Below are positions 43,077-53,561 of a DNA stretch of 64,000 bases, piece by piece. The DNA is taken from assembly GCF_016623495.1 (NCBI RefSeq), contig NZ_JAEHHL010000001.1:186001-250000 (forward strand), written 5' to 3'. The notes beneath the pieces were generated by a model that searched no databases, was not told the DNA's origin, and was given only the letters and a program-made list of their open reading frames with translations. This stretch comes from Thermohalobaculum xanthum. GTDB taxonomy: Bacteria > Pseudomonadota > Alphaproteobacteria > Rhodobacterales > Rhodobacteraceae. Each line of letters opens with the position of its first letter. Position 1 is the stretch's first letter. The position numbers and the translations under genes were made by a program.

Positions 43077-44161
43077 TGCTTCGCAGACTCTACCACCAAC
43101 AGCCCGAGAGCTTCGCCTTCACGCCCGCGAACCTCGAATGGGCGAAGGGCCAGATCGAGAAGTATCCCGAAGGCCGCCAGGCATCCGCGGTGATCCCACT
43201 GTTGTGGCGTGGCCAGGAGCAGGAAGGCTGGGTCACGCGGCCGATGATCGAGGCGATCGCCCAGATGCTCGACATGGCGCCGATCCGGGTGCTCGAAGTC
43301 GCGTCGTTCTACTTCATGTTCCAGATGGCGCCGGTGGGATCGGTCGCGCATGTCCAGGTATGCGGGACGACCTCGTGCATGATTTGCGGCGCCGAGGACC
43401 TGATCGGGGTGTGCAAGGAAAAAATTGCGAAGGCGCCTCACGCGCTCAGCGCGGACGGCAAGTTCTCGTGGGAAGAGGTCGAGTGCCTGGGCGCCTGCGC
43501 GAACGCGCCGATGGTGCAGATCGGCAAGGATTACTACGAGGATCTGACGGCAGAGAAATTCGCCTGGATCCTCGACGAGCTGGCGGCTGGCCGGGTGCCG
43601 ACACCCGGGCCGCAGAACGGGCGCTTCGCGTCCGAGCCGCTGGGCGGGCTGACCTCGCTCACCGCGCTCAAGAAGACCCATGACGCGAACGCGTCTGTGG
43701 CGCTTGCGACCGCGCTGGGGGAAACGATCAAGCGGATCGATGGCTCGGAGCCTACGGCGACCGACCTGATGCGCGGCACCCATCGCGCGAAATCGCCGGC
43801 CCCTGTTCCGAAGAAGGCTACCAAGAAGGCACGCGCCACGGGCGCGGGCGAGTCCGATGCGGAACTGCGCGACGCCGAGACCAAGGGACGCCCCGAGACC
43901 GGTGCCGTCGTCGGCAGCAAGCCCCGGCTGCTCAAGAAACCGCGCAAGGGCGGGGCGGACGATCTCAAGAAGATCAGCGGCGTAGGGCCCAAGCTCGAGG
44001 GGCTCCTGCTCGAGCTCGGCGTCTTCCACTACGACCAGATCGCGGCCTGGACGGCGGACGAGATCGCGTGGGTGGACGAGCATCTCAAGTTCCGTGGCCG
44101 GATCGAGCGTGATGACTGGGTGGCGCAGGCGGCCAAGCTGGCGCGTGGGGAGGATGCGTGA
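43076..44161 (+). CDS. nuoE: NADH-quinone oxidoreductase subunit E with long C-terminal extension
   Basis: The 24-kDa subunit with [2Fe-2S] cluster N1a: ligands in CGTTSC and CLGAC. The catalytic part ends by about residue 175. A further 185 residues follow: a low-complexity Lys/Ala/Pro-rich linker (roughly 235-295) and a compact helix-hairpin-helix-like domain ([30 protein letters not shown]). Such tails are known in alphaproteobacterial NuoE proteins; their role is unclear. 361 residues in total. The start overlaps the previous stop by 1 bp and the stop overlaps nuoF by 1 bp. Confidence 0.96.
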   Translation: MLRRLYHQQPESFAFTPANLEWAKGQIEKYPEGRQASAVIPLLWRGQEQEGWVTRPMIEAIAQMLDMAPIRVLEVASFYFMFQMAPVGSVAHVQVCGTTSCMICGAEDLIGVCKEKIAKAPHALSADGKFSWEEVECLGACANAPMVQIGKDYYEDLTAEKFAWILDELAAGRVPTPGPQNGRFASEPLGGLTSLTALKKTHDANASVALATALGETIKRIDGSEPTATDLMRGTHRAKSPAPVPKKATKKARATGAGESDAELRDAETKGRPETGAVVGSKPRLLKKPRKGGADDLKKISGVGPKLEGLLLELGVFHYDQIAAWTADEIAWVDEHLKFRGRIERDDWVAQAAKLARGEDA

Positions 44162-45456
44162 TGCTCGAAGACAAGGACCGCATCTTCACGAACCTTTACG
44201 GCATGCACGACCGCAGCCTCGCCGGCGCGAAGGCGCGTGGCCATTGGGACGGCACGGCCGGGCTGATCGCGAAGGGACGTGACTGGATCATCGACGAGAT
44301 CAAGAACTCGGCGCTCCGCGGTCGCGGCGGCGCAGGCTTTCCGACGGGGCTGAAGTGGTCGTTCATGCCCAAGGAGTCGGACGGCCGCCCGCATTATCTG
44401 GTGGTCAATGCCGACGAATCCGAGCCGGGCACGTGCAAGGATCGCGAGATCATGCGGCACGATCCGCACACGCTCATCGAGGGATGCCTGATCGCCTCCT
44501 TCGCGATGGGCGCGCATGCGGCCTACATCTACATCCGCGGCGAATACATCCGCGAGCGCGAGGCGCTGCAGGCGGCGATCGACGAGGCCTACGACGCGGG
44601 TCTCCTGGGCAAGAACGCAGCCGGTTCGGGCTGGGACTTCGATCTCTACCTGCACCACGGCGCCGGCGCCTACATCTGCGGTGAGGAAACGGCTCTGATC
44701 GAGAGCCTCGAGGGCAAGAAGGGCATGCCGCGCCTCAAGCCCCCGTTTCCCGCGGGCGTGGGACTCTATGGCTGCCCGACGACCGTCAACAATGTCGAGT
44801 CGATCGCGGTCGCGCCGACGATCCTCCGCCGCGGGGCTGCGTGGTTCGCCTCGTTCGGCCGGCCGAACAACACGGGCACCAAGATCTTCGCGATCTCGGG
44901 GCATGTGGAGCGGCCCTGCGTGGTCGAGGAATCGATGTCGATCGGCCTCAAGGAACTCCTCGAGCGCCATTGCGGCGGCGTGCGCGGCGGCTGGAAGAAC
45001 CTCAAGGCGGTGATCCCCGGCGGCTCGTCGGTTCCGCTGCTTCCCGCGCATCTGTGCGACGATGCGATCATGGATTTCGACTGGCTGCGCGAGCAGCGCT
45101 CGGGCCTTGGCACCGCGGCGGTGATCGTCATGGATCAGTCCACGGACGTCATCAAGGCGATCTGGCGTCTGTCGAAGTTCTACAAGCACGAGAGCTGCGG
45201 CCAGTGCACGCCCTGCCGGGAAGGCACGGGCTGGATGATGCGGGTCATGGATCGCCTCGTGACCGGAGACGCCGAGATCGAGGAGATCGATACGCTGCTC
45301 GATGTCACGACGCGGGTCGAGGGCCACACGATCTGCGCGCTCGGCGACGCGGCCGCCTGGCCGATCCAGGGGCTGATCCGTCACTTCCGCGAGGAGATCG
45401 AGGACAGGATCCGCGCCCGCAAGACCGGCCGCATCGGCGCGGTCGCGGCGGAGTAG
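44161..45456 (+). CDS. nuoF: NADH-quinone oxidoreductase subunit F
   Basis: The 51-kDa NADH-binding subunit, 431 residues, holding FMN and cluster N3. The nucleotide-binding block is [14 protein letters not shown], the FMN block is [13 protein letters not shown], and N3 ligands lie in [13 protein letters not shown] plus the downstream cysteine of [15 protein letters not shown] at 44161 has GGGAGG at 7 nt; a GTG one codon upstream is possible. Confidence 0.98.
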   Translation: MLEDKDRIFTNLYGMHDRSLAGAKARGHWDGTAGLIAKGRDWIIDEIKNSALRGRGGAGFPTGLKWSFMPKESDGRPHYLVVNADESEPGTCKDREIMRHDPHTLIEGCLIASFAMGAHAAYIYIRGEYIREREALQAAIDEAYDAGLLGKNAAGSGWDFDLYLHHGAGAYICGEETALIESLEGKKGMPRLKPPFPAGVGLYGCPTTVNNVESIAVAPTILRRGAAWFASFGRPNNTGTKIFAISGHVERPCVVEESMSIGLKELLERHCGGVRGGWKNLKAVIPGGSSVPLLPAHLCDDAIMDFDWLREQRSGLGTAAVIVMDQSTDVIKAIWRLSKFYKHESCGQCTPCREGTGWMMRVMDRLVTGDAEIEEIDTLLDVTTRVEGHTICALGDAAAWPIQGLIRHFREEIEDRIRARKTGRIGAVAAE

Positions 45457-45467
45457 GGCACAGACGC

Positions 45468-45974
45468 ATGGTTCCGGCGAGAAGGGCATATCCTTGCGCG
45501 CTTGCTGCGCTGGCCGCGCTTACCCTCGGGGGCTGCGGCGATGAAGCCGCGCGCGACGGGCAAAGCGCCGCCGCGCCCCAGCCCGAGCGCGAGTCGATGC
45601 GCCACGAGGACCGCAAGTTCCTGGTGACCTATGGCGCGCTGCCCTATCGCGTGAACGTGCAGTACGTCGAGATGATCGGCCAGTCGGTGATTGCCGTGCG
45701 TCGCGGCGCCGGCGAGGCCACGTCCGAGGCCTGGCCGACGATCGCGGTCTCGGGAGATCAGCCGCAGCCGTCCGGGGTGCCTTTCGAAGACGAGCGCTTC
45801 CGCGACGTGGCGCTGACGATCGCCAAGCAGGTAAGCAGGGACGGGACGATCTGTAACGGTGGCGCGCCGATGGAGATCCGGCGTGACGACAACGGAGATG
45901 CACGCACCATGTATCGCGGGACCCGCGACGCCTGGGTCGTCTTCGCCTATTGTCCGGAAAGCGCGGGGAGCTGA
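45468..45974 (+). CDS. Putative lipoprotein inside the nuo operon
   Basis: A 168-residue exported protein with an N-terminal signal and lipobox LGGC (20-23), so it is probably anchored in a membrane facing the periplasm. Two further cysteines lie in the C-terminal half (ICNGG, AYCPES). No family recognised. It lies 11 bp after nuoF and 2 bp before the DUF3291 gene, so it is co-transcribed with complex I genes. A periplasmic partner for complex I would be novel; simple hitch-hiking is equally possible. Confidence 0.75.
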   Translation: MVPARRAYPCALAALAALTLGGCGDEAARDGQSAAAPQPERESMRHEDRKFLVTYGALPYRVNVQYVEMIGQSVIAVRRGAGEATSEAWPTIAVSGDQPQPSGVPFEDERFRDVALTIAKQVSRDGTICNGGAPMEIRRDDNGDARTMYRGTRDAWVVFAYCPESAGS

Positions 45975-45976
45975 CG

Positions 45977-46453
45977 ATGAGACCCGAGCGCCACCTTGCC
46001 GAGATCAACATCGCGCGGCTGAAGTTTCCGATCGAGGACGCGCGCGTCGCGCCTTTCGTCGAGAATCTGGGCAGGGTGAATGCGGTTGCCGAGCGCAGCC
46101 CCGGTTTCGTGTGGCGCCTGCAGGACGGCGACAGCGACGGGGCGACCGGCATCGCCTGGAGCGACGACGAGAACGTGATCGTCAACATGTCGGTCTGGGA
46201 GACCGCCGAGGCGCTGGAGAACTTCGTCTGGCGCACCGTCCACCGGCAATTCTACGCGCGCCGGGCCGAGTGGTTCGAGATGCTGGAAAGCCAGCATTTC
46301 GCCATGTGGTGGGTGGAGCCGGGCCACGAGCCCACCCTCGATGAGGCGCGCGAGCGGCTCGCTCTCCTGGAGCGCATGGGTCCGACGGCGGATGCCTTTG
46401 GTTGGGAGAGCCTGCCGCAGGTGCAGGACTGGCGCACGATGCGGTGCGCCTGA
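45977..46453 (+). CDS. DUF3291-family protein inside the nuo operon
   Basis: A 158-residue soluble protein matching DUF3291, related to the antibiotic-biosynthesis-monooxygenase dimeric ferredoxin fold. Typical blocks are [12 protein letters not shown] at the N-terminus, [31 protein letters not shown] and MWWVEPGH. The enzyme activity of the family is not established. The ATG at 45977 has GGGGAG about 9 nt upstream. It lies 2 bp after the lipoprotein gene and 10 bp before nuoG. Confidence 0.82.
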   Translation: MRPERHLAEINIARLKFPIEDARVAPFVENLGRVNAVAERSPGFVWRLQDGDSDGATGIAWSDDENVIVNMSVWETAEALENFVWRTVHRQFYARRAEWFEMLESQHFAMWWVEPGHEPTLDEARERLALLERMGPTADAFGWESLPQVQDWRTMRCA

Positions 46454-46463
46454 GGGAGAGAGC

Positions 46464-48557
46464 ATGAGCGAGCTTCGCAAGATCATCATCGACGACCGCG
46501 AGGTAGAGGTCGATCCGCGGCTTACCCTCCTCCAGGCCTGCGAGGAGGCGGGCGTCGAGATCCCTCGTTTCTGCTACCACGAACGGCTCTCGATCGCCGG
46601 GAACTGCCGGATGTGCCTCGTCGAGGTCGTGGGCGGCCCGCCGAAGCCCGCCGCATCCTGCGCGATGCAGGTCAAGGACCTGCGCCCGGGACCCGAGGGA
46701 GCGCCGCCGGTGATCCGCACCAACACGCCGATGGTCAAGAAGGCGCGTGAAGGGGTGATGGAGTTCCTGCTCATCAATCACCCCCTTGATTGCCCCATCT
46801 GCGACCAGGGCGGGGAGTGCGACCTGCAGGACCAGGCGATGGCCTATGGCGTCGATTTCAGCCGCTTCCGCGAGCCGAAGCGATCTGCAACCGATCTCGC
46901 GCTGGGCCCGCTGGTCGAGACGCACATGACGCGCTGCATCTCGTGCACCCGCTGCGTGCGTTTCATGACCGAGGTGGCGGGCGTGCCCGAGATGGGGCAG
47001 GTCGGGCGCGGCGAGGACAGCGAGATCACCTCCTACGAGACGGCGACACTGGGCACCGAGATGGGCGCCAGCGGGCCGGACCTGGTGGTGGCGACGCTGA
47101 AGGCCGGGCTTTCGTCCGAATTGCAGGGCAATATCGTCGATCTCTGCCCGGTGGGGGCGCTGACCAACAAGCCGTATGCCTTCACCGCCCGGCCGTGGGA
47201 GCTGCGCAAGTTCCAGTCGATCGACGTGATGGATGCGCTCGGCTCGAACACGCGCGTCGATGTGCGCGGGCGCGAGGTCATGCGCATCCTGCCACGCAAC
47301 CATGACGGCGTGAACGAGGAGTGGCTGGCCGACCGCTCGCGGTATGTCTGGGACGGGCTGAGGCGCCAGCGCCTCGACCGGCCCTATGTGCGGCGCAACG
47401 GCAAGCTCAAGCCGGCAAGCTGGTCCGAGGCCTTCGCGGCCATCGCCGCGTCCGTGAAGGCGGCCGGAGGCGACATCGCCGCCGTGGCGGGGGATCTCGT
47501 CTCGGTCGAGCCGCTCTGGGCGCTCAAGAAGCTCGTGAACGCGCTGGGATCCGAGCGGCACGATTGCCGCCAGGATGGCGCGCGGCTGGTTCCCGGAAAC
47601 CGTTCGGCCTATGTCGGCAACGCCGCGGTGGCCGACATCGACGGGTCGGATGCGATCCTGGTCGTCGGCTCGAACCCGCGCGACGAGGCGCCGGTGCTCA
47701 ACGCCCGCATCCGCAAGGCCTGGCTTGCCGGTGCCGAGGTTGCCGTGATCGGCGAACCGGTCGACCTGAGCTTCGAGACGCATCATCTGGGTTCGGGGCC
47801 CGATGCCCTGACCGGCGAGAGCCGGCGCAAGATCGTCGACTACATGAAGGGTCGCAACGCACCTCTGATCGTCCTGGGGCAGGGCGCGCTTGCCCGCGAC
47901 GACGGCGCGGCGATCCTTGGCCACGTCATGGCTCTGGCCGACGAGGTGGGGGCGAAGCTTCTGATCCTGCATACCGCGGCAGCCCGGGTTGGCGCCATGG
48001 ATGTCGGCTTCACCCATCCGGGCGGGGTCGCAGGCGCGCTCGAGGGCGCGAAGGTGATCTTCAACCTCGGTGCGGACGAAATCGAGATCGCAGACGGACC
48101 CTTCGTCATCTACCAGGGCCACCATGGCGACCGCGGGGCGCATCGCGCCGACGTGATCCTGCCCGGGGCGGCCTGGACCGAGCAGCCGGGGACCTATGTG
48201 AACACCGAGGGCCGCGTGCAGATCGCCAACCGGGCGGGCTTTCCGCCGGGCGATGCGCGCGAGGACTGGGCAATCCTGCGTGCGCTCTCAGCCGAACTTG
48301 GGGCGACGTTGCCGTTCGACACGCTCGACGCGCTCCGGCGGGACCTCTATGCCGCGCATCCGCATTTCGCGGCGGTGGACACGATCGCGCCGTCTGCATG
48401 GCAGCCGGTCGAGGCGGGCAAGATCGCGGCCCGGCCGTTCAGGAACCCGATTTCCGACCATTTCCTCACAAACCCGGTCACCCGCGCTTCCGAGGTGATG
48501 GCCGAATGTTCCCGCCTGGCGGCCGAGCGCCGTTCCAAGGCCCTCGCGGCGGAGTGA
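46464..48557 (+). CDS. nuoG: NADH-quinone oxidoreductase subunit G
   Basis: The 75-kDa subunit, 697 residues, holding clusters N1b, N4 and N5. The N-terminal ferredoxin-like domain has the N1b ligands in [21 protein letters not shown]5 is in [18 protein letters not shown] and N4 in [10 protein letters not shown] plus a later cysteine. The molybdopterin-oxidoreductase-like C-terminal part follows. The extra N7 cysteine set of enterobacterial NuoG is not evident. The ATG at 46464 has a GAGGGAGAG ribosome site. Confidence 0.97.
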   Translation: MSELRKIIIDDREVEVDPRLTLLQACEEAGVEIPRFCYHERLSIAGNCRMCLVEVVGGPPKPAASCAMQVKDLRPGPEGAPPVIRTNTPMVKKAREGVMEFLLINHPLDCPICDQGGECDLQDQAMAYGVDFSRFREPKRSATDLALGPLVETHMTRCISCTRCVRFMTEVAGVPEMGQVGRGEDSEITSYETATLGTEMGASGPDLVVATLKAGLSSELQGNIVDLCPVGALTNKPYAFTARPWELRKFQSIDVMDALGSNTRVDVRGREVMRILPRNHDGVNEEWLADRSRYVWDGLRRQRLDRPYVRRNGKLKPASWSEAFAAIAASVKAAGGDIAAVAGDLVSVEPLWALKKLVNALGSERHDCRQDGARLVPGNRSAYVGNAAVADIDGSDAILVVGSNPRDEAPVLNARIRKAWLAGAEVAVIGEPVDLSFETHHLGSGPDALTGESRRKIVDYMKGRNAPLIVLGQGALARDDGAAILGHVMALADEVGAKLLILHTAAARVGAMDVGFTHPGGVAGALEGAKVIFNLGADEIEIADGPFVIYQGHHGDRGAHRADVILPGAAWTEQPGTYVNTEGRVQIANRAGFPPGDAREDWAILRALSAELGATLPFDTLDALRRDLYAAHPHFAAVDTIAPSAWQPVEAGKIAARPFRNPISDHFLTNPVTRASEVMAECSRLAAERRSKALAAE

Positions 48558-48561
48558 CCCG

Positions 48562-49590
48562 ATGGCGTTCTTCGACACCTCCCTCGGCATCTTCATCATC
48601 ATCCTGGCCCAGTGCCTGGCGGTCACGGTCGCGATTCTCGTGAGCCTCGCGTTCCTGCTCTACATGGACCGCAAGGTCTGGGCCGCCGTGCAGATGCGAC
48701 GCGGCCCGAACGTGGTGGGGCCCTGGGGGCTGCTGCAGTCCTTCGCGGATTTCCTGAAGTTCGTGCTCAAGGAAATCGTCATTCCCGCGGGCGCCGACAA
48801 GGCGGTGTTCCTGATCGCTCCGCTGCTGACCTTCGTGCTGGCCTGCATCGCCTGGGTGGTGATCCCCTTCGCCGATGGCTGGGTGATCTCCGATCTCAAT
48901 GTCGGCGTGCTCTATATCTTCGCCATATCGTCGCTCGGCGTGTATGGGATCATCATGGGCGGCTGGGCGTCGAACTCGAAATACCCGTTCCTCGGGGGGC
49001 TTCGCTCGGCGGCTCAGATGGTCAGCTACGAGGTCTCGATCGGCCTGATCATCATTGGTGTCCTGATCTCGACGGGATCGCTCAACCTGTCCGAGATCGT
49101 GCGCGCGCAGGACGGCGCCTACGGCCTGTTCTCGTGGTACTGGCTGCCTCATCTGCCGATGGTGGTTCTCTTCTTCGTGTCGGCGCTGGCCGAGACGAAC
49201 CGCCCGCCCTTCGATCTGCCCGAGGCCGAATCCGAGCTGGTTGCGGGCTACCAGGTCGAATATTCGTCGACGCCGTATCTGCTCTTCATGATCGGCGAGT
49301 ACATGAACATCGTGCTGATGTGCGCGCTGCTCTCGATCCTGTTCTTCGGCGGCTGGCTCTCGCCCATTCCCGGACTGCCGGACGGCGTCCTGTGGATGGT
49401 GGTGAAGATCGTGTTCTTCTTCTTCCTCTTCGCCATGGTGAAGGCCATCGTGCCCCGGTACCGCTACGATCAGCTTATGCGGCTTGGCTGGAAGGTCTTC
49501 CTGCCGATGTCGTTGGGCTGGGTCGTGATCGCAGCGATCCTCGCCCGGCTTGATGTGATCGGCTATGCGCGCTTCGCGGCGGGAGGCTGA
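48562..49590 (+). CDS. nuoH: NADH-quinone oxidoreductase subunit H
   Basis: ND1 homologue of 342 residues with eight membrane helices, linking the quinone site to the pumping arm. Family signatures: [26 protein letters not shown] and [20 protein letters not shown]. It starts 4 bp after nuoG. Confidence 0.98.
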   Translation: MAFFDTSLGIFIIILAQCLAVTVAILVSLAFLLYMDRKVWAAVQMRRGPNVVGPWGLLQSFADFLKFVLKEIVIPAGADKAVFLIAPLLTFVLACIAWVVIPFADGWVISDLNVGVLYIFAISSLGVYGIIMGGWASNSKYPFLGGLRSAAQMVSYEVSIGLIIIGVLISTGSLNLSEIVRAQDGAYGLFSWYWLPHLPMVVLFFVSALAETNRPPFDLPEAESELVAGYQVEYSSTPYLLFMIGEYMNIVLMCALLSILFFGGWLSPIPGLPDGVLWMVVKIVFFFFLFAMVKAIVPRYRYDQLMRLGWKVFLPMSLGWVVIAAILARLDVIGYARFAAGG

Positions 49591-49594
49591 TCGG

Positions 49595-49951
49595 ATGCGC
49601 ATGACGATTGCCATACTCGCACTGCTCGCGGCCTCGCAGGCGGACGCACAGTCGGCGCCTGTGGCGCCGAGCGAAGGGACGCTCTATTGCGAGAACCTCG
49701 CCGAGATCGACGCACAGCGCGAGGCCGAGAACCAGGGCTTCGACCGGATCTATGCGGCGATCAGCACCATGACGACGGCGAGCTTCTGCGGTGACGCGGA
49801 ACTGTCGGACAAGGTCGACGAGCGCATTCGCACGGCGCTCTGGGCGCTCGACGATCGCGCCACCGCGCTTTCACCGGCGGAGACGCTGCAACTCAAACAG
49901 GTCAAGGCCAGCTATGTGGTGGGCCGCCAGATGATCGACCGGAGGAACTGA
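49595..49951 (+). CDS. Small secreted hypothetical protein inside the nuo operon
   Basis: A 118-residue exported protein with a signal peptide ([19 protein letters not shown]) and a helical mature part with two cysteines (LYCENL, SFCGD). No known family. The ATG at 49595 has GGGAGG 8 nt upstream, only 4 bp after the nuoH stop, and nuoI follows after 1 bp. Another periplasmic protein embedded in the complex I operon. Confidence 0.78.
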   Translation: MRMTIAILALLAASQADAQSAPVAPSEGTLYCENLAEIDAQREAENQGFDRIYAAISTMTTASFCGDAELSDKVDERIRTALWALDDRATALSPAETLQLKQVKASYVVGRQMIDRRN

Positions 49952-49952
49952 G

Positions 49953-50444
49953 ATGGGCATCCCCTTCGACAAGGCCGTCCGCTACTTCCTGCTCGCCGAC
50001 ATCTGGGAGGGGTTCAGGCTTGGCTTCAAGTACTTCGTGAGGCCCAAGGCGACACTGAACTATCCCTTCGAGAAGGGCCCCCTCAGCCCGCGTTTCCGTG
50101 GCGAGCACGCCCTGCGACGCTATCCGAACGGCGAGGAGCGTTGCATTGCCTGCAAGCTGTGCGAGGCGATCTGCCCGGCGCAGGCAATCACGATCGAGGC
50201 CGAGCCGCGCGCCGACGGCTCGCGTCGGACCACGCGCTACGACATCGACATGACGAAGTGCATCTACTGCGGCTTCTGCCAGGAGGCCTGCCCGGTCGAT
50301 GCCATCGTCGAGGGCCCGAACTTCGAGTTCGCGACCGAGACGCGCGAGGAGCTCTTCTACAACAAGGAAAAGCTGCTCGCGAACGGCGAGCGCTGGGAAC
50401 GCGAGATCGCAAGGAACCAGGAGCTGGACGCACCCTACCGGTGA
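49953..50444 (+). CDS. nuoI: NADH-quinone oxidoreductase subunit I
   Basis: The 23-kDa ferredoxin-type subunit, 163 residues, with clusters N6a and N6b. The two 4Fe-4S motifs read [15 protein letters not shown] and [15 protein letters not shown]. An N-terminal amphipathic helix attaches it to the membrane. Start at 49953, 1 bp after the preceding gene. Confidence 0.98.
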   Translation: MGIPFDKAVRYFLLADIWEGFRLGFKYFVRPKATLNYPFEKGPLSPRFRGEHALRRYPNGEERCIACKLCEAICPAQAITIEAEPRADGSRRTTRYDIDMTKCIYCGFCQEACPVDAIVEGPNFEFATETREELFYNKEKLLANGERWEREIARNQELDAPYR

Positions 50445-50541
50445 GTTCGCCCCTGCGGCCGGCGGCTTGCGCCTTTGGGCGCCTGCTCCGGCGGGGAGAT
50501 GACGATGGCCCCGGGATGTCTCGGGGCGTGACGCAAGAATG

Positions 50542-50562
50542 GCTCCGGACCGCCTCCGGAGC
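50542..50562 (+). other. Stem-loop in the nuoI-nuoJ spacer
   Basis: GCTCCGG (50542-50548) and CCGGAGC (50556-50562) form a perfect 7-bp stem with a 7-nt loop. It lies in the only sizeable gap of the operon (50445-50643, 199 bp), which has no convincing gene. No T-run follows, so an mRNA processing or stability element is more likely than a terminator. Confidence 0.4.
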
Positions 50563-50643
50563 GACCAGGCGGATGGGGCGCGGGCGCCCGATACGCGACG
50601 ACGTAAGTATCCGGCGTGCCTGCGCCGGGATCGAGAGGGGACG

Positions 50644-51252
50644 ATGGGACTGACCCAACTGGCCTTTTACGTGTTCGCCGCCGTAGCCGTGGGCTCGGGC
50701 GTGCTCGTGATCCTCGCGCGAAACCCGGTGCATTCGGTGCTGTGGCTGATCCTGGCGTTCTTCTCGTCGGCGGGACTTATGGTGCTGCTCGGGGCCGAGT
50801 TCATCGCGATGCTGCTGGTGATCGTCTATGTCGGCGCGGTTGCGGTGCTGTTCCTGTTCGTGGTCATGATGCTCGACGTCGATTTCGCCGAGCTCAAACG
50901 CGGGCTGGCAGACTATCTTCCCGTCGGCGCGCTCGTCGGCCTGGTCCTGCTGGTCGAGCTGAGCCTCGTGCTCGGGCACTGGGCGCTGGCAGGCGCGGCG
51001 CCGGAGTCGCGCGAGGCGGTGTTCGCGATCGAGGAGGGGGTGGCCAACACGCCCGCGCTCGGCGCGATCCTCTACGACAAGTATCTCTACATGTTCCAGG
51101 CGGCCGGGCTGATCCTTCTCGTCGCGATGATCGGCGCGATCGTGCTCACGCTGCGTCATCGCCCGAACGTCAAGCGCCAGGACGTGCTCACACAGATCTA
51201 TCGCGGCCGGGACGTCGAGCTTAAGGACGTCGAGCCGGGGCAGGGGGTTTGA
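50644..51252 (+). CDS. nuoJ: NADH-quinone oxidoreductase subunit J
   Basis: ND6 homologue of 202 residues with five predicted helices. The conserved third helix with the pi-bulge, [21 protein letters not shown], is intact. The GTG-rich upstream region offers no better start than the ATG at 50644, which has GAGAGGGGA just before it. Its stop lies 2 bp before nuoK. Confidence 0.96.
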   Translation: MGLTQLAFYVFAAVAVGSGVLVILARNPVHSVLWLILAFFSSAGLMVLLGAEFIAMLLVIVYVGAVAVLFLFVVMMLDVDFAELKRGLADYLPVGALVGLVLLVELSLVLGHWALAGAAPESREAVFAIEEGVANTPALGAILYDKYLYMFQAAGLILLVAMIGAIVLTLRHRPNVKRQDVLTQIYRGRDVELKDVEPGQGV

Positions 51253-51254
51253 CC

Positions 51255-51590
51255 ATGGAACACGGAGGCGCAGCCTTGATCGCGGGCGTCGGGCTCGAGG
51301 CCTATCTCGCCGTCGCGGCGATACTTTTCGTGACCGGCATCTTCGGCATCTTCCTCAACCGGAAGAACGTGATCGTCATTCTCATGTCGATCGAGCTGAT
51401 GCTGTTGGCGGTCAATATAAACTTCGTCGCATTTTCGGCGCATCTGGGTGACCTGGTTGGCCAGGTCTTCACCCTCTTCGTGCTGACGGTTGCGGCGGCC
51501 GAGGCCGCGATCGGCCTCGCCATCCTGGTCTGCTTCTTCCGCAACCGGGGAACGATCGATGTCGAAGACATGAACATGATGAAGGGCTGA
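51255..51590 (+). CDS. nuoK: NADH-quinone oxidoreductase subunit K
   Basis: ND4L homologue of 111 residues with three helices and the two proton-path glutamates ([16 protein letters not shown] and [13 protein letters not shown]). The family is usually about 101-102 residues, starting close to the GLEAYL segment; here the first available ATG (51255) adds about ten residues, [15 protein letters not shown] at 51249 would overlap nuoJ. The ribosome site AGGGGG favours 51255. Confidence 0.96.
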   Translation: MEHGGAALIAGVGLEAYLAVAAILFVTGIFGIFLNRKNVIVILMSIELMLLAVNINFVAFSAHLGDLVGQVFTLFVLTVAAAEAAIGLAILVCFFRNRGTIDVEDMNMMKG

Positions 51591-51596
51591 GCGGCG

Positions 51597-53561
51597 ATGT
51601 ATACGGCCATCCTTCTCCTGCCGCTCGCAGGCGCGGTGATCGCGGGCTTCTTCCACCGCTTCACCGGCGAGAAGTTCGCGATGTACCTGACGACGGGCAT
51701 CCTCTTCTTCTGCGCCATCCTGTCATGGATCGCCTTCCTGAGTGGTCACGGCGAGCACGGCGACACGGTCACGCTATTCACCTGGATTGCCTCGGGCGAT
51801 CTGGCGGTGGACTGGGCCATCCGCGTGGACACGCTGACCCATGTGATGCTGGTGGTGGTGACCTCAGTCTCCTCGCTCGTGCACCTCTACTCGATCGGCT
51901 ACATGGACGAGGACGACGCGAAGCCCCGCTTCTTCGCCTATCTCAGCTTCTTCACCTTCGCGATGCTGGCGCTGGTGACCGGCGACAACCTTCTGCAGAT
52001 CTTCTTCGGCTGGGAAGGGGTCGGCGTCGCGTCCTATCTGCTGATCGGCTTCTGGTTCAAGAAGGCCTCGGCCAACGCCGCCGCGATCAAGGCTTTCGTG
52101 GTCAACCGCGTCGGCGACTTCGGCTTCCTGCTCGGGCTCTTCATGGTGTTCTGGCTGGTGGGCTCGATCGAACTCGACGACGTCTTTGCGGCCGCGCCGG
52201 CGCTGGCCGAGCAGACCGTCGGCTTCCTCGGGATGGAGCTCAACGCCGCCGAGACGATTGCGACGCTGCTCTTCATCGGAGCCATGGGCAAGTCGGCGCA
52301 GCTGTTCCTGCACACGTGGCTGCCCGACGCGATGGAGGGCCCGACGCCAGTGTCGGCGCTGATCCACGCCGCAACCATGGTGACGGCCGGCGTCTTCCTC
52401 GTCTGCCGCATGTCGCCCGTGATGGAATACGCGCCTGACGCCCTGTTCCTGGTGACGGTTGTTGGCGCCTCGACCGCGTTCTTCGCGGCGACGGTCGGCC
52501 TCGTTCAGAACGACATCAAGCGGGTCATCGCCTATTCGACCTGCTCGCAGCTGGGCTACATGTTCGCGGCCGCAGGCGTGGGCGCCTACGAGGCGGCGAT
52601 GTTCCACCTGTTTACCCACGCCTTCTTCAAGGCGCTCCTGTTCCTTGGCGCCGGCTCGGTGATCCATGCCATGCATCACGAGCAGGACATGCGGAAGATG
52701 GGCGGTCTCAAGGCCAAGATCCCAGTGACCTACGCGATGATGCTGGCGGGAACGCTGGCGATCACGGGTGTCGGCGTGCCGTTGCTCACGATCCTCAGCA
52801 CGCCCATCGGCTTTGCGGGCTTCCTTTCGAAGGACGTGATCGTCGAGACGACCTTTGCCGCTCACTCGTCGGCAGGAATGTATGCCTTCTGGCTGCTGGT
52901 GGCGTCGGCCTGCATGACCTCGTTCTACTCGTGGCGCCTGATCTTCATGACGTTCCACGGCGAGACGCGGGCCGATCATCACACCTACGATCACGCGCAT
53001 GAAAGCCCGAACGTGATGATGATTCCGCTTTACGTGCTCGCGGCTGGCGCGGTGCTCGCGGGGATGTTCTGGTATCCGGAATTCGTCGGCCATCACGAGG
53101 GCGCGTTCTGGGGCCCGTCGATCTTCAACAGCGCCGACAACCATGTGCTGCACGATGCCCATGACGTTCCGGTCTGGGTCAAGGTCTCCCCGTTCATCGC
53201 GATGCTCGTCGGGCTCGGCACGGCGTGGCTGATGTATATCCGCGCGCCGCATCTGCCGGCCGAGTTGGCGGAGCGTCACCAGCCGCTCTACCAGTTCCTG
53301 CTCAACAAGTGGTATTTCGACGAGATCTACGACTTCCTTCTGGTGCGGCCGGCCAAATGGATCGGTTACACGCTCTGGAAGAAGGGTGACGGCGGAACCA
53401 TCGACGGCATCATCAACGGCATAGCCTTCTCGATCATTCCGCGGCTGACGCGGTTCGCGGGGCGGGTGCAGTCGGGCTTCGTCTTCCACTACGCCTTCGC
53501 GATGCTCATCGGCGTCTCGCTCCTCATCACCTGGTTCGCGATCTCCGGAGGGGCACACTGA
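51597..53561 (+). CDS. nuoL: NADH-quinone oxidoreductase subunit L
   Basis: Antiporter-like pump subunit ND5, 654 residues, with about 16 helices, including the long lateral helix at the C-terminus. Key blocks: [18 protein letters not shown] (the glutamate of helix 5) and [24 protein letters not shown] (the helix 7 lysine). It overlaps nuoM by 1 bp. Confidence 0.98.
   Translation: MYTAILLLPLAGAVIAGFFHRFTGEKFAMYLTTGILFFCAILSWIAFLSGHGEHGDTVTLFTWIASGDLAVDWAIRVDTLTHVMLVVVTSVSSLVHLYSIGYMDEDDAKPRFFAYLSFFTFAMLALVTGDNLLQIFFGWEGVGVASYLLIGFWFKKASANAAAIKAFVVNRVGDFGFLLGLFMVFWLVGSIELDDVFAAAPALAEQTVGFLGMELNAAETIATLLFIGAMGKSAQLFLHTWLPDAMEGPTPVSALIHAATMVTAGVFLVCRMSPVMEYAPDALFLVTVVGASTAFFAATVGLVQNDIKRVIAYSTCSQLGYMFAAAGVGAYEAAMFHLFTHAFFKALLFLGAGSVIHAMHHEQDMRKMGGLKAKIPVTYAMMLAGTLAITGVGVPLLTILSTPIGFAGFLSKDVIVETTFAAHSSAGMYAFWLLVASACMTSFYSWRLIFMTFHGETRADHHTYDHAHESPNVMMIPLYVLAAGAVLAGMFWYPEFVGHHEGAFWGPSIFNSADNHVLHDAHDVPVWVKVSPFIAMLVGLGTAWLMYIRAPHLPAELAERHQPLYQFLLNKWYFDEIYDFLLVRPAKWIGYTLWKKGDGGTIDGIINGIAFSIIPRLTRFAGRVQSGFVFHYAFAMLIGVSLLITWFAISGGAH

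Noticed and set aside
50539-50650. Upstream extension of nuoJ into the spacer
   Set aside because: The extra in-frame residues are Arg/Ala/Asp-rich without a membrane helix, and a good ribosome site lies directly before the ATG at 50644.
51864-53558. 564-residue leftward frame opposite nuoL
   Set aside because: Antisense to a complete NuoL with conserved Glu/Lys blocks; the product is charged and repetitive with no recognisable fold.
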